64,000 nucleotides of DNA from Typha latifolia (taxonomy: Eukaryota; Streptophyta; Magnoliopsida; Poales; Typhaceae), in NCBI GenBank assembly GCA_019914945.1, contig CM034103.1, positions 6,882,001-6,946,000 on the forward strand, in the 5' to 3' direction. The position numbers were made by a program, and so were the translations under genes. Positions 22,924 to 33,971 of this stretch are shown here, one piece after another. Each line of letters begins with the position of its first letter. Position 1 is the stretch's first letter. Under the pieces are notes generated by a model. That model was not told the DNA's origin, searched no databases, and worked only from the letters and a program-made list of their open reading frames with translations.

Positions 22924-23532
22924 AAACGTGCTAAGGAGTTCAATGTTGGAGATCATGTTATGATTCGTCTCAGACCCGAACGATTCCCTTCAGGAGCTGT
23001 TCGGAAGTTGCATGCCCGTAGTGCAAGACCTATCCAAGTTCTGAAACGTGTTGATGCTAATGGTTATGTCATTGATATTCCTCCTGATTATGGCATTAGT
23101 TGTACTTTTAATATTGATGATCTAGCAGCCTACCATCCACCTATGCATATCCCTATGGAACCCTATGGTACATCTACTACCCTTCCAGACATCCTTGCTG
23201 TGCCACCTATCACTTCTCATTTCCCCTCCACATCACAAGAAAAGATAGACGCTATTTTAGATGATCAAATAACATCTACTGCAGAAGGAGGGGTCCACCG
23301 TTTTTTCGTTCGATGGCACGGGCAACTAGAGTCTGATTGTACGTGGATCACTCGCAAGAAATTACAGCAGCTTGACCCTGACATTTTGGAATACTATCAG
23401 AGCCACTCGACTGGGTCGAGTTTCTTCCACCCCGGGAGAGTTGGTGGAGACACTACTTTTCGTCACGTTTATTCTCGTAAGTACAAAAGAGCTGCACCCG
23501 TGGCCCTTTGGCTTAACAAAGGTTGTAACTAG
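22924..23532 (+). pseudogene. C integrase C-terminus and chromodomain
   Basis: After the solo LTR the integrase C-terminal domain resumes: EFNVGDHVMIRLRPERFPSG, then VRKLHARSARP and YVIDIPPDYGISCTFNIDDL. A chromodomain follows with IDAILDDQI, RFFVRWHG and CTWITRKKLQ. The frame runs without a stop to 23532, about 90 bp into the 3' LTR. This part alone is intact, but the upstream gene is broken. Confidence 0.82.
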
Positions 23533-23767
23533 TTACCTTCTAGGGCTATGTTCTTCCTATGTCTTTTAATTTATTTTGCCTATATAAAGGCATGTAATCA
23601 TCTTTTATGGGTTAATGAATATTTTGAGAGTTTTTGCCTATTGAGTGTTTGTTGGTGGATTCCAACATCGGTGGATTCCGACACCCCGATTGGTGGATTC
23701 CACGGGTTTGATTATTTCTCCCTACTTTTTCTTCTCAACTTTACAATCAAGACGTTGTCCTGCATCA
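23442..23767 (+). repeat. C 3' LTR, 326 bp
   Basis: It begins TGGTGGAGACAC, a diverged TGATGCGGACAC start, and ends GTCCTGCATCA. It contains a TATA-like CTATATAAAGG near 23580 and three copies of GGTGGATTCC. Its length matches the B LTR. The right flank CTTTC does not match any visible left flank. Confidence 0.75.
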
Positions 23768-24326
23768 CTTTCCTTCCATCTAGTAGTGATCATTTTAATC
23801 GATTAACTTATTGTCAGTTATTGTCTACTATATTTTATTTTAGTTATTTGTTTGAGTCGATTGTTCTCCAAAACATTGTATTCATACTAGATTTGCATTA
23901 CTTCTGAGCACAGCGAATATAAGACATTAAATATACTCGACCACATAAGAAAAAATTAAAACTGGAAATATGAATATGAAAGAAAATTTACATCAGCAGG
24001 CATAAGCTATTCTTAGGAACTGATAAATCAAAGTAGGTGTAGTTAAGATACTCAACAGCCCAAAATTATGTATGACTGAATAAACATCTAGTAAACTTCA
24101 GAGAAATTAGAATAGAAAGAGACCTAAAGGTTATCATTTGTGTTAAAGAAGAATTAGCACTGTTACATTGGACAAAGTTCCAAACCAAATGCAAAATTCT
24201 AAAAATAATGAATCAGTAACTGATTATCGATGAGGTATTGCAGAGTAAAAGAAAACTCAAAATGAAGAGAAAGAAAATATAGTTTGACAAGCAAAAACAA
24301 ACAAATGTATGGGAGAAGAGTATCAC
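23768..24326. other. Intron 2 sequence between C and exon 2
   Basis: AT-rich and non-coding. It abuts the exon 2 splice donor at 24325-24326 (minus strand). Confidence 0.5.
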
Positions 24327-24576
24327 CTGAATAGAAGTGTTCAACTGCAACAGGTAAAATGAGTTGCGAATTCTGTCCAACCCTTGAGACTGAAAAGTAT
24401 TTAGTGCATTAATATTCAAGGCATGGTTAACTTCCTGTTGACCAATCTCAATTTTGTTTGATTCTTGTTCAGCAGAGCATATTCTCTGGCACATTTTAGA
24501 CGAAACTGGCACTTTATCAACAGCGTCCTTGCCCAAAGAAGGTAATTCATCTTTTGAATGTGGCCGTCCGAATATC
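24327..24576 (-). CDS. Host gene exon 2
   Basis: This 250-bp exon has a TTCTAG acceptor and a CAG|GTGATA donor, and is open throughout. It reads IFGRPHSKDELPSLGKDAVD near its start and FYLLQLNTSIQ at its end. It begins with one base that completes a codon left by exon 1, and ends on a codon boundary. The composition is hydrophilic with no membrane segment. The end joins smoothly to the conserved exon 3 motif. No function can be assigned. Confidence 0.65.
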
Positions 24577-27050
24577 CTAGAAGTAAAAGATACAAAAAAT
24601 ATTTGTTGAAAGAGGTGAAACACAAGCATGCAAAAATTTGGAATGCACAACACCAAAAAGTTTAAGCTAATTTAGTCATCACATCTAAAAGACAAAGATA
24701 TAGATGAAACAAATTATGTGCTCTTATGCTTGTTTCTCAAATGAAACAAATACTGTACATGTACAAAGATGGCACTACTATGAGTGCATAAATTCCTGAA
24801 GATGGCTGTCAGGAATTTCAACAAATATATGATTTCTCAGACCCAATGAAGATCAATGTTATTTAACATCCTAGAAAAAAAACGTCAACTTATGAATATA
24901 TAGTAGCTTAAATTTTTCTTTGGCTCATCAAAGTAGCTATATATTTACTAAATTTGATACCCTGCGTTTACATGTCTTTCAACTTAATCTTGTAAAACGA
25001 AAAAACTTGCGTAAATTGACACTGTTATAGATATTCCATATTTTAGGACATTGTTTTCACTTTTCAGTAACTTTGAGCTTTGCTGCATGGAGAATTACTG
25101 TCCATGGTTTCACTGATTTCATTATGTTTTACTTGCAATCATAACCTACAGCGCAACTTGGTAGTGGCAATGTGGGTATTTGAGCTTACTTCAGTTAGGC
25201 AAGCAGGGTAATAACTAAAAGCATGGTCCAAGTTCAACTTCATCTCCTATCCAGCTTTGCTTATAGCCAGGTGTTTTAAGTATTACTTGGAACCCATTTT
25301 ATGTTTATCCTTTTTTAATGTAGATCATGAACTGCATAAACTAGTTACATCATCACATAATTGCAAGCATCTACTGATATTTATAACCTTGCTAATGCTC
25401 AAGCCCAATATTAGTACAATAGCTTCACTATTCACATATTAAACAGTTTCTCTCGAGAACTATTGAATCAATAATTGACTACCAAACTTGTCAACAAAAA
25501 CCATTATTGTGATCTACACAAGCGAAAAGTGCTTTCATATTCAGTGAATGAAAGTTAGATGGCTATAATGGTAAAGTCTGATTCTAATATCTATGGTTGA
25601 GAAGAATCAAAACTTAGACTTATTCTAAGAAGTGTTCATCAAGAGATATCATGTAGTGTTGTTTCATATGTGCCAATACAGAAGCCCGCTTCAATTTTTT
25701 TGTGAAAAAATTCAATTAATGGTTTGAGAACCCCCAAAGTTCAAACTATATGCCATTTTATCATTAACAGCTTTCACCATCATAGAGGCAATGGACTTTC
25801 AATTTGTATACTCTAATATTGGAACTTAACATTAACTATTTAACTCGATAGAGAAACATTTAACAGGGAAGTATCAATTTTATGTATTAGAACTTAGAAG
25901 CAAAATAAGTTCATATTGCCCTTAACTGACAACAGCTCCAGACATACAGAAATTGGAAAAGGCTCCATTTATTGGTAACAACAACCACAAGTTCAATATG
26001 CATTTAAGTGCTTGCTGTCCAAAGTGAATAGGCAACGAAAACAAGAGCCACTCAACATCTAATCTTGAATGCATTTGGGATAAAGTCCATCTAATGCTTT
26101 ATCTCACCAAAGTGTAGATCATCATAAAGGTAATAGATCTTTTGGCAGATTTTGGAAAAAGCTATAATAGAAGTTGCTTTGCTCCTAAACTTTAGTGAGG
26201 TATAAAAATTGTTGTTCCAATTTAGGCTACACCATGATGCATTTAGCAAATTATTATCTCACCAAAGTTTAACAAATCCAGCCTCACAACAATTACTTCA
26301 CAAGTATATCTTCTGCAAATGTCGACATGAAACTTTGTAAACTAAAACAACAAATTCCATCTAAAGGCACTCGTGCTGTCATGGTCACACAAAAGCAATT
26401 TTTTAACATCTTCATGAACTATTTAAGTTCATGATTGCTTTCTTTTTCTGTAATCTTCCAGCTCCAACGCTTCTTATGAGGACAAATTTGTCATTTTGGG
26501 GAAATCTATATCATATTCTACATCTACTCTGCGAGTGTCATGACACCATTAAATTCTTAGATATTAAATATCAGATGTAAATGTCTCAGAAATGAAACTA
26601 TTAAAGGTTCTAGGTGTGGATATCACAAAAAGCTCATTATCATAATATGATTGAGACTTATTAGGCCTGTTCGAGCTCGTTGGATATATGTTATTATTTT
26701 CATTTAATTGTAAGAAAGTGTTACCCGCTAGTTAAGTTGTTGAATTTGAAATATAAATATGAATTTGCGGCAAAATAAACTCCTGGACACAGCCAACTTT
26801 ATGATGATGTTAAAGACCGCTCTAAGTTCTCACATGTAGTCTATGAGAATGCCTGTTTGTTTGTATGGTATTATACGTGAAAACATTATGTATTGAGCAT
26901 GATTGACATTAGATTTAAATACTACTCATTTGGTTGATGAAAATATTGTTTTCTAGTACTATTATATGTCACTTCCCTATAATATCGTCTGAATAATATG
27001 TATTCATATTAAACTGTAGACCTCTCCACTACATAACTGACATAACAGAA
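24577..27050. other. Intron 1, AT-rich, no gene seen
   Basis: About 2.5 kb of AT-rich sequence with no exon-like frame longer than chance and no TE domain. Confidence 0.5.
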
Positions 27051-27062
27051 AACGGCAATTCA

Positions 27063-28560
27063 TTGATAAAATATGGGGAAAAAATACCATTTCATTTTTC
27101 CAGGGCATCTAATGACCTCCTTCTCTTCGGTAGTTCTACTCTTCGTGACACTACAAATATGAGAGCAACAATCGATCTTTACTGCCAAGTTTCTGGTCAG
27201 GCCATCAACTATGATAAGTTAGCCATACCTTTCAGCTCCAAAGTTGACCCCGACATGAGAAGCCAGGTGATTGCTACCCTCCGTGTCAAACTCTTGGAGG
27301 GAGGGGATAAGTACCTTGGGAATCCTCTAATCCTGCCGTGTTCCAAGCGGAAGGCCTACTGGTTCATCCTAGATAAACTTAAAAAGCGCTTGGTTGGATG
27401 GCAAATAAGACAACTATCACATGCTGGAAGAATTGTTCTTATCAAAGCAACGCTTAGCAACATTCTGGTGTACTTCATGTCGAGTTTACTCTTCCAGAAA
27501 TCTTTGCTAAAGGAGTTTGACGCCATTTTGTGAGACTTCTGGTGGGGGTTCACGGCAAATAAGAAGAATTTTTATCTCAGAAGGTAGAGCTCAATATATC
27601 AACCAATGAAGAGCGGAGGCATAGGAGTCCAACGCATGCACCTTGTTAACAAGGCTCTGATTATAAAGCTTGCATGGAGATTCCTTACGAAAAATGACAG
27701 CATCAAGACAAAGCTACTCAGGGACAAGTATCTCGCCAAGACCTCCTTCTGGTCGGTAAAAGGCACAGGAGCGGCTTTGTGGACATGGCGCTCAATCCTC
27801 AAGACCTGCAGCTACCCAAGGAAAATGATTAGGTTTGAGATCGGCGATGGAAGTTCAGTTTTTATCTCTAAAGACCCCCCTGGGTGCCAATCTTCGACCT
27901 TAGCGAGATTCAACTCCCGGACCAGATCACTAAAGTGGAAGATCTAATTGTTAGGCAGGAAGCGAGGTGGAACAATGAGCTAGTGCAACAACTATTCCGA
28001 GCAAAGATAGCAAGTGCCATCACAAATATATTCCTTAGTCCTGCTTCCTTGGCTAGAAAGGATAGGCTTCTCTGGACCCCGACTACAAATGGTGTGTTTA
28101 GCTCGAGGTCTGCTTATCAGCACTCTTAGAAGGAGACTAGGAAGCCTCTGCTTCAAGCCCAAGAGGAGCCAAACTCTAGAAAATAATCTGGAAAGATGCA
28201 AACACAATCCCTCGCATCAAAGTATTTATATAGAGATGCACAACGGGAGCTCTACCAGTCCGGATGACACTTCACAAGCTGATGCCGCACATTGACACAG
28301 AATGTCCGCTCTGTCGGAACGAGCCGGAAACTATAGAGCACCTCCTCATTTCATGTCACTTCTCGAGAGCAATCTAGTTCGTGGGAGCGCTTGGGATTCA
28401 ACCTGATCGGAACACATGCAGCTTTGATGGTGGGTTGGAGCTCCTGAGTGAAAAGCTGTCGAAGGAACAGCTCAGTTATGCCTTCAACGCCATGTGGCTT
28501 ATTTGCAAAGCGAGGAACAAGGCAGTGTTCAAACCCTAAACTCTAAAACAAGGAGCATAG
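27063..28560 (+). pseudogene. LINE reverse transcriptase C-terminal half and zf-RVT
   Basis: RT strings include SNDLLLFGSS, where the usual catalytic F-A-D-D is degraded, then LYCQVSGQAINYDK, YLGNPLILP and RLVGWQIRQLSHAGR. After a stop at 27531 comes GGIGVQRMHLVNKALIIKLAWR. The zf-RVT domain near 28250-28380 reads TLHKLMPHID followed by ECPLCRNEPETIEHLL. The active-site change and the stops make it inactive. Confidence 0.8.
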
Positions 28561-28570
28561 ACCGGGCTGC

Positions 28571-29030
28571 ATGTTACCGTTGCCCCAAGCCATGCAAAAA
28601 AGCAACAATTACGAGGTAGTGGACGAGGGTGGCTTCACGTGCTGGGCTGATGCCGCTTGGAAGGGCAGTTATTGTGGAGGTGTGAGGATCTACCTAGCAA
28701 GCAAAAGATCAAAGTGCAAAAGGTACAAAAGCAAGTTCTTAGCCCTCTGTGACAACGCTCTGGTTGGAGAAGCTCATGCACTACTCCTAGGGATCAAAGA
28801 AGCCATGGATCAGGCTGAACAGTCTGGAGTGATCTTTAGCGATTGTTTAACAGTAGTGAATGCAGTAAATGACAGTCTAGAGCCCGTGGATTGGCGAATA
28901 TCGGCGATCATCCAGGAATGCAATAGATTATCAAGCAAGTTATCCTCTATCAAGGTTCTCTATTCGAACAGGAAAAACAACTCAGATAGCTCATAACCTT
29001 GCCGGTCTAGTTATTCAGAACAAATGTTGT
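28571..29030 (+). pseudogene. LINE RNase H domain
   Basis: It reads CWADAAWKGSYCGGV (first acidic residue), GEAHALLLGIKEA (second) and IFSDCLTVVNAVN (third). A frameshift near 28970 precedes the final AHNLAGL motif. RNase H removes RNA from the cDNA hybrid in many plant L1 elements. It is nearly intact but displaced from any start codon. Confidence 0.78.
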
Positions 29031-29255
29031 AATGAATGGACCGAATGTGATCCAGATTTTGTGTAATGGTTTGAATGAAATGAATTTGTCTACGGACTTC
29101 AAATCAAAATAAAATTCCACGGCATCTTAGGAACAGATCATCTCATCACTAAGCAATTGTAGCATAAAACAGAGAAATTCACACGTGACAACTAAATTAA
29201 CAGAATCCATATAAAAATTAAAAGGCTAGAAAGAAGGAGAAATTAGCAATCATAC

Positions 29256-29590
29256 TGCTTAAGAGCTGAGAGAGCTGCCTCGGCCTCCTCCTCGGACGGC
29301 ACCGGCCCGAACAACACGAAGTGATCCGAGAGTCCGACCCCATTATTGGGTATTCCTCCTTCGCCCAATTCGCCTTCTTCGTTGGGGCAAAGAACGCGAG
29401 AGATGCTGCTCGACGACGAAGCGGAGATGGAGGGAAGTGGAGAAGAAGAGGAGGAGGTAAAGAAGGGGAGGATGGTTGTGGGCTTTGCGTTGCCATCGGT
29501 ACCGGACACGAAGTGCTTTTTGCCGGAAGTTCCGGCACCGGCACCGGCGCCGGCCAGACCTGCCGGACGTGTGACGCTTCTTCCTCCCAT
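29256..29590 (-). CDS. Host gene exon 1 with start codon
   Basis: I chose the ATG at 29590 (MGGRSVTRPAGLAGAG). It gives a compact first exon, and the upstream in-frame sequence is AT-rich and has no conserved look. The exon encodes a Gly/Ala stretch, two Ser runs and an acidic end (PSEEEAEAALSALKQ). The donor GTATGA at 29254-29255 leaves two bases that join the single base of exon 2. The low-complexity N-terminus could be disordered or an organelle presequence, but this is uncertain. Confidence 0.6.
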
Positions 29591-29758
29591 TCTCTTTATC
29601 CGCAGTATAGTGGATAACAGCAGATTTATGTGGTTCGGATGAGTTCCGGACTCGTAGAAGTTATTGATTGCACCAAAACTCACTTGTTTTCGCTTTTGTA
29701 AGTAAGATCTGTTTTTAGTTTAAGAGTCATTTTCCATTTTATCATTTCAAGTTTGTCT
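29591..29758 (-). promoter_or_regulatory. Residual upstream region of the host gene
   Basis: Only about 170 bp separate the start codon from the Mutator-like element's target duplication. No clear TATA box is evident on the minus strand. If the gene is expressed, its transcription start must lie here or inside the transposon. Confidence 0.35.
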
Positions 29759-29767
29759 CCTGTTATT

Positions 29768-30120
29768 GGGTTATTTGCATCGAAAACTCATTTAGTTTTC
29801 GATTTGGCGGGTTATTTTCGATTTCTCTTGCACTTAGATTTTTTTCTTACTTACTTCTAACTTTGATTTTTCTGTCATTTAGTGCCTCATTAAATATTGA
29901 CGAGACACTATAAAAAAAAAAGAATTAACTCGTACTCATCTTCTTCTTCATCTTCTTCATCTTCTTCATCTTCTAATTCATATGTTATTGTTAATTCTTC
30001 TTTTTCATCATTATCTTCTTCTTCTATTGCTCCTTTTTCTTTCTCTTAATTTTTTTTTTATACAAGTCTCTAGTCGCTCTTTAATTAATAAAAATAAGAG
30101 GCTAATTAGAGATAGTTTAA
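29768..30120 (+). repeat. Left TIR of the Mutator-like element
   Basis: This arm matches the reverse complement of 36692-36993. It includes a TCTTCTTCATC-rich tract and the string TTAAATATTGACG. The homology continues past the E insertion into the reverse complement of sequence left of 31403. This proves E landed within the right arm. Confidence 0.75.
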
Positions 30121-31403
30121 ACTGTGAATTTTTGTCGGAATTCCATATCTAAACTACGAATTTCATACTTAAACTATGAATTCTTCACAACTAATTTTTA
30201 TACTTAAACTACGAAATTCCAATTTTGCGTAATTTTAGCAAAATATTCAAAAGATATGCATTTGACATCTAAAAAATATAAAACTAATTGGATAAAATCT
30301 GTAATATCATGATCTAAAACTTTTGTATTTGGAGTTTCTTTATATTTAAATTTATCTACAGTGAAACAAAGAATTTGATAAGAAATTCATAGTTTAAGTA
30401 TGAAATTTGTAGTTTAAGTACAAAATTCGTAGTTTAAGTATGAAATTTTGATAATAATTCACAGATTTTTAAGTATATATTATAATTTACTTGTAATATT
30501 ATATTAACTTTTTTATTCGGAGTTTCTTCATATTCGAACTATATCTATAGCCGAAAAAAGAATTCATAGTTTATGTACGAAATTCTAAGAAGAATTCGTA
30601 GTTTAGACTATCTCTAATTAGTCTCTTACTATATTAATTAAAAAGCAATTAGAGAGACTTATATAGCAAAAATATCTCTAATTAGTCACTTTCGTAAATA
30701 TAATAATAACTTTTATTGATTTTTAACAACTTTCGTTATTTTTTTTACATTGCAGAATTTATATATTTCACTATTACAATTTACATATAAACAAATTAGA
30801 GATAGTTTAAATAAATAAAAACTCCTTAATCAATATTTCAAAAATATAAGTTAATCTAATATTACAAGTAAATTACAATATATACTTAAAAAGCTATGAA
30901 TTCTTATCAAAATTTCATACTTAAACTACGAATTTCATACTTAACATATAAATTCTTCATTCTGCTATAGATATATTTTCAATCTGAAGAAACTTTGAAT
31001 AAAAAAGTTCTAGATCATGATCATAGATTTTATCTTTTAAATTTCATAATTTTTGGACTTCAAATGATTATCTTGTGAATATTTTTTTCAAAACTATGCA
31101 CAACTGAAATTTCATAGTTTAAGTACGAAATTTGTACTTAAGGTATGAATTTTATACTTAAAGTACGAAATTCTAATTCCATGTAATTTAGCAAAATTTT
31201 CAAAAGATATGTATCTGACATCCAAAAAATATGAAACTAATTGGATAAAATCTATCTATAGTGAAACAATAATTCATCTATAGTGAAACAAAGAATTTGA
31301 CAAGAAATTTATAGTTTAAGTATGAAATTCTAATAATAATTCATAGTTTAAATTATCTCTAATTAGTTTCTTACTGTATTAATTAAAGAGTGATTAGAGA
31401 CTT
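30066..31403. repeat. Internal inverted and direct repeats of the Mutator-like element
   Basis: Segments reading TAATTAGAGATAGTTTAAACT occur near 30100 and 30800, and inverted near 30600 and 31350. Between them are many forward and reverse copies of a roughly 20-bp motif built on AGTTTAAGTATGAAATTCGT. The region is very AT-rich and non-coding. Confidence 0.6.
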
Positions 31404-31978
31404 TGATATAACTAGAGTTGGATCAAGTTGTATTGGAAGAAATAAATTTGTTTGAGAAATAAGGACTTGTGTTCGAACGCACATTCGAATGCCTGCACAC
31501 GTTCACAAAGACAGAGAACGGGATTTGTGCGCTCGTTGGCAAAGATAGAGAACCGAATTTGCACTTTCGAACGAGATCGGAAGCGTTCGAACGCATCGCG
31601 GCAAGAATGCTTAATTTTTAGGGATTTATTTTTATTGTTTAGGTCAAAATGGTAGCCTCTAAGTACTATAAAGTGCACCCTAGTTGGGTTATGTTATGAA
31701 TAAATCCTCTTTCTCTCTATCTCCCTTCCTCTCTCTTCCTCCTCGTGCCTTAACTTCACGTCGACCCCTAGCCAATATTGGTTAGATCCTCCCCTCATAT
31801 GTCGCTGCCCTACTTCTTTTAGGAGCAACCCCTTTCTCCCCCCTCATCCGATCTCTTCTCTAATCACACGTATCCTTATCACTATATTTATTCCACTTTC
31901 CTTCCTTCCATCATCAGTAAAGAACTTCCTTCAATCCAAATAACCAATCTACACCTCTCTTTAGTCCGGTTCGTAACA
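31404..31978 (+). repeat. E 5' LTR
   Basis: The 575-bp LTR has palindrome-type motifs (CTTTCGAACGAG, AGCGTTCGAACGC) at about 31470-31600 and a TATA box TATAAAG at 31667-31673. It ends CCGGTTCGTAACA. Confidence 0.85.
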
Positions 31979-31979
31979 G

Positions 31980-31992
31980 TGGTATTAGAACC
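31980..31992 (+). other. E primer-binding site
   Basis: TGGTATTAGAACC lies 1 bp after the LTR. It differs at two positions from the initiator-Met tRNA match TGGTATCAGAGCC. Confidence 0.75.
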
Positions 31993-32081
31993 ATCGGTTC
32001 TCAGACCATGACTAACATAAGGTCAATGGTGAAGCGTGGGATGACGGATGCCAACTCGGGCCCTGTCCTGAGCATGCCGAC

Positions 32082-33966
32082 TGTAACAACCCAATCCCAA
32101 AAAAAAAAAAAAAAAAATTGCATGGGCACGACGTGGCCGCCCATAGTGTGACCGGCCTCGTGCCCATGCAGTGGGGCTGCGTGGGGGTGGTGCCACGCAC
32201 CCCCCCTCGCGTCGCCGCAGCCAACCGGCTGCGGCCGTCTGGCAGCGGCGGGCCCAGCGCCGCCACAGCTACCGCCAACCTCCCACCGCCCTCTCTCTCT
32301 CTCTTTAAATTTCTCTCTCTCTCTCTCTCCCTCCCTCTCTCTCGCCGAGGCCGGACTATCGATCAACTCGATTACGCTGATTTAGAATAAGAGTACATTG
32401 GTGATATATATAGAGATAATCAGAGATGATTCTACTGTTATGATTGTTTACCGAGTTGATCTGTAGCATGAGTATGCATGTAATAGATTAGCATGAGTAT
32501 GCATGTGTTGACGATACAGTTGGAGACTACATTGCATCATTTTCTCTTGATTCCTATTCCACCTAAATTCCTGTTATGCATTGACTTGTTATCGTACTGG
32601 ATATATGTATATGATTTGTCATTTAGAAGAAAAGCATGAAATGTGATTGATAGGATAGTTGATAGAAAGCGTGAGGATACCCGAGTGGGCGCGAGGGTTA
32701 GGACGCGCTTGGTGGATGATTGATCGCTCGACATGGTCGCGATCCCGTTGGCCTTACGTCCGAAGTCGTTAGTACGTGTGCGCGCGAACATTCGGACACA
32801 TGCCGTTCGCCGGGGCATATGTGGCGAGTTATCCTCACGAGGTTTCTATCAACTATGTGTGTGCCCGGTCTGGATGGATGTTGATACCCTAGCGGATGGC
32901 AGGGTATGATTATATTTGAGATACTCATTGCGGATGGCAGAGTATGCTCTTAGCCTTCGGGCATGATGTTGAGATCGGGTACCGGGTGTTGACTGTGCAC
33001 AGTGGTCTAGTATGATGATACTATACCGAGATGTCGGTGATGATCGTGATGTTGAGAAATGCATATGATTTTATTTTTATCTGACATAACTGATTATTGA
33101 GGGGTCAATATATATCATATATGGTTGCATTTGATATCATCGCATGGTCATGATCGGCATGCATCATATATCATATTTGAAAGAGAGTTATGATGATCAT
33201 ATGACATGGAGATTTATTTATTCATTGTCGAAGATTGTATACTTTTATCAGTATGACATATTATCTACTTTTCAATTATGTATTATTGAGGATGCATTCA
33301 TATACTCATTCATGACATGATGTTGCTTTCTAATTCATATTATCTAGTATATGATTTACTCTCTGTTTGGCATCACTGATTCGGGGTAAGGTCTATTCAC
33401 TGAGGCTTTTGCTCATGACTCTCTTTATTTCTTTTCTAACCCCTCAGGTTTGTGGTACGTGATAGCGACTTGAGATATCTTGAGAATATATTTTAGAGTG
33501 ATGATGAGGTGAGCTATAGATGCGAGATGGTATAGATGGTGGTTTATATAGGAATTAAGTTGTACTAGTATTTGATATTTGTACTCTTTTGTATTAGACG
33601 ATGATTTGTATAATACAGGTCGAATCATAGTGTACTCTTGTATCAGTTGTTTAATGGTATCTTGATGGTTTGTTGTGGCCTGTGTGGGCCCTGCCAGATT
33701 GTGTAGCAGTCTAGTGTATATTATTGTGGACTTTGATATTCATATGTTAACAGGTTTATTTGGTTAAGAGTATGATTTATTTGGCGATGGATTATGTAAT
33801 CATGAATAGGTTAGCAGGATATTTTTTCGATGATGTCATGATTATATGTGCTTAGGAGAGTATCTGTGCGTGACGGGCCTCGCCCGACTTGTCGCGTGCG
33901 CCGTGCGTGCCGTGTGGGCGCGTGGGCATGCACGTGCCGTGTCTTGGGGGGGGGGGGGGGGTTACA
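32082..33966 (+). mobile_element. Solo LTR of the F family, TSD CCGAC
   Basis: The 1885-bp block starts TGTAACAACCC and ends in a G-run and GGTTACA. It is flanked by perfect repeats CCGAC at 32077-32081 and 33967-33971. It is the only complete F LTR here and defines the family's two ends. It lacks the AT-rich middle present in F1. It sits in the first codons of E gag. Confidence 0.92.
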
Positions 33967-33971
33967 CCGAC

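Larger units (their letters stand above)
18521..23767 (+). mobile_element. Ty3 chromovirus C, 5'-truncated
   Basis: The plus strand runs from the protease/RT linker through RT, RNase H, integrase and chromodomain to a 326-bp 3' LTR. It is related to B but in the opposite orientation, and both lack their 5' parts at the shared junction. It is interrupted by solo LTR N at 21145. It has several stops and frameshifts but is less decayed than D1. Confidence 0.82.
27063..29085 (+). mobile_element. 5'-truncated plant L1-type LINE
   Basis: The block starts within reverse transcriptase at the active-site region and runs through the zf-RVT domain and RNase H to a 3' tail near 29085. 5' truncation is typical of LINEs, because target-primed reverse transcription often stops early. 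It sits in intron 1 antisense to the host gene, about 170 bp from the exon 1 donor. The frame is broken several times. I could not define target duplications. Confidence 0.8.
9766..29590 (-). other. Host gene locus: three exons with TE-filled introns
   Basis: Exon 1 (29256-29590), exon 2 (24327-24576) and exon 3 (9766-9859) lie in order on the minus strand. Each has GT-AG borders and compatible phases: exon 1 leaves two bases, exon 2 supplies one, and exon 2 to exon 3 is phase 0. Intron 1 is about 4.7 kb and carries a LINE. Intron 2 is about 14.5 kb and carries retrotransposons M, L, F1, B and C. The predicted protein start is rich in Gly/Ala and Ser and low in complexity. The conserved part begins near the end of exon 1. 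Whether the gene is still expressed cannot be judged from sequence. Confidence 0.6.

Noticed and set aside
32001..32390. Open frames of 88-121 codons on both strands
   Set aside because: They cover the LTR F start, poly-A and CT repeats. There is no domain, and the frame does not match other F copies.
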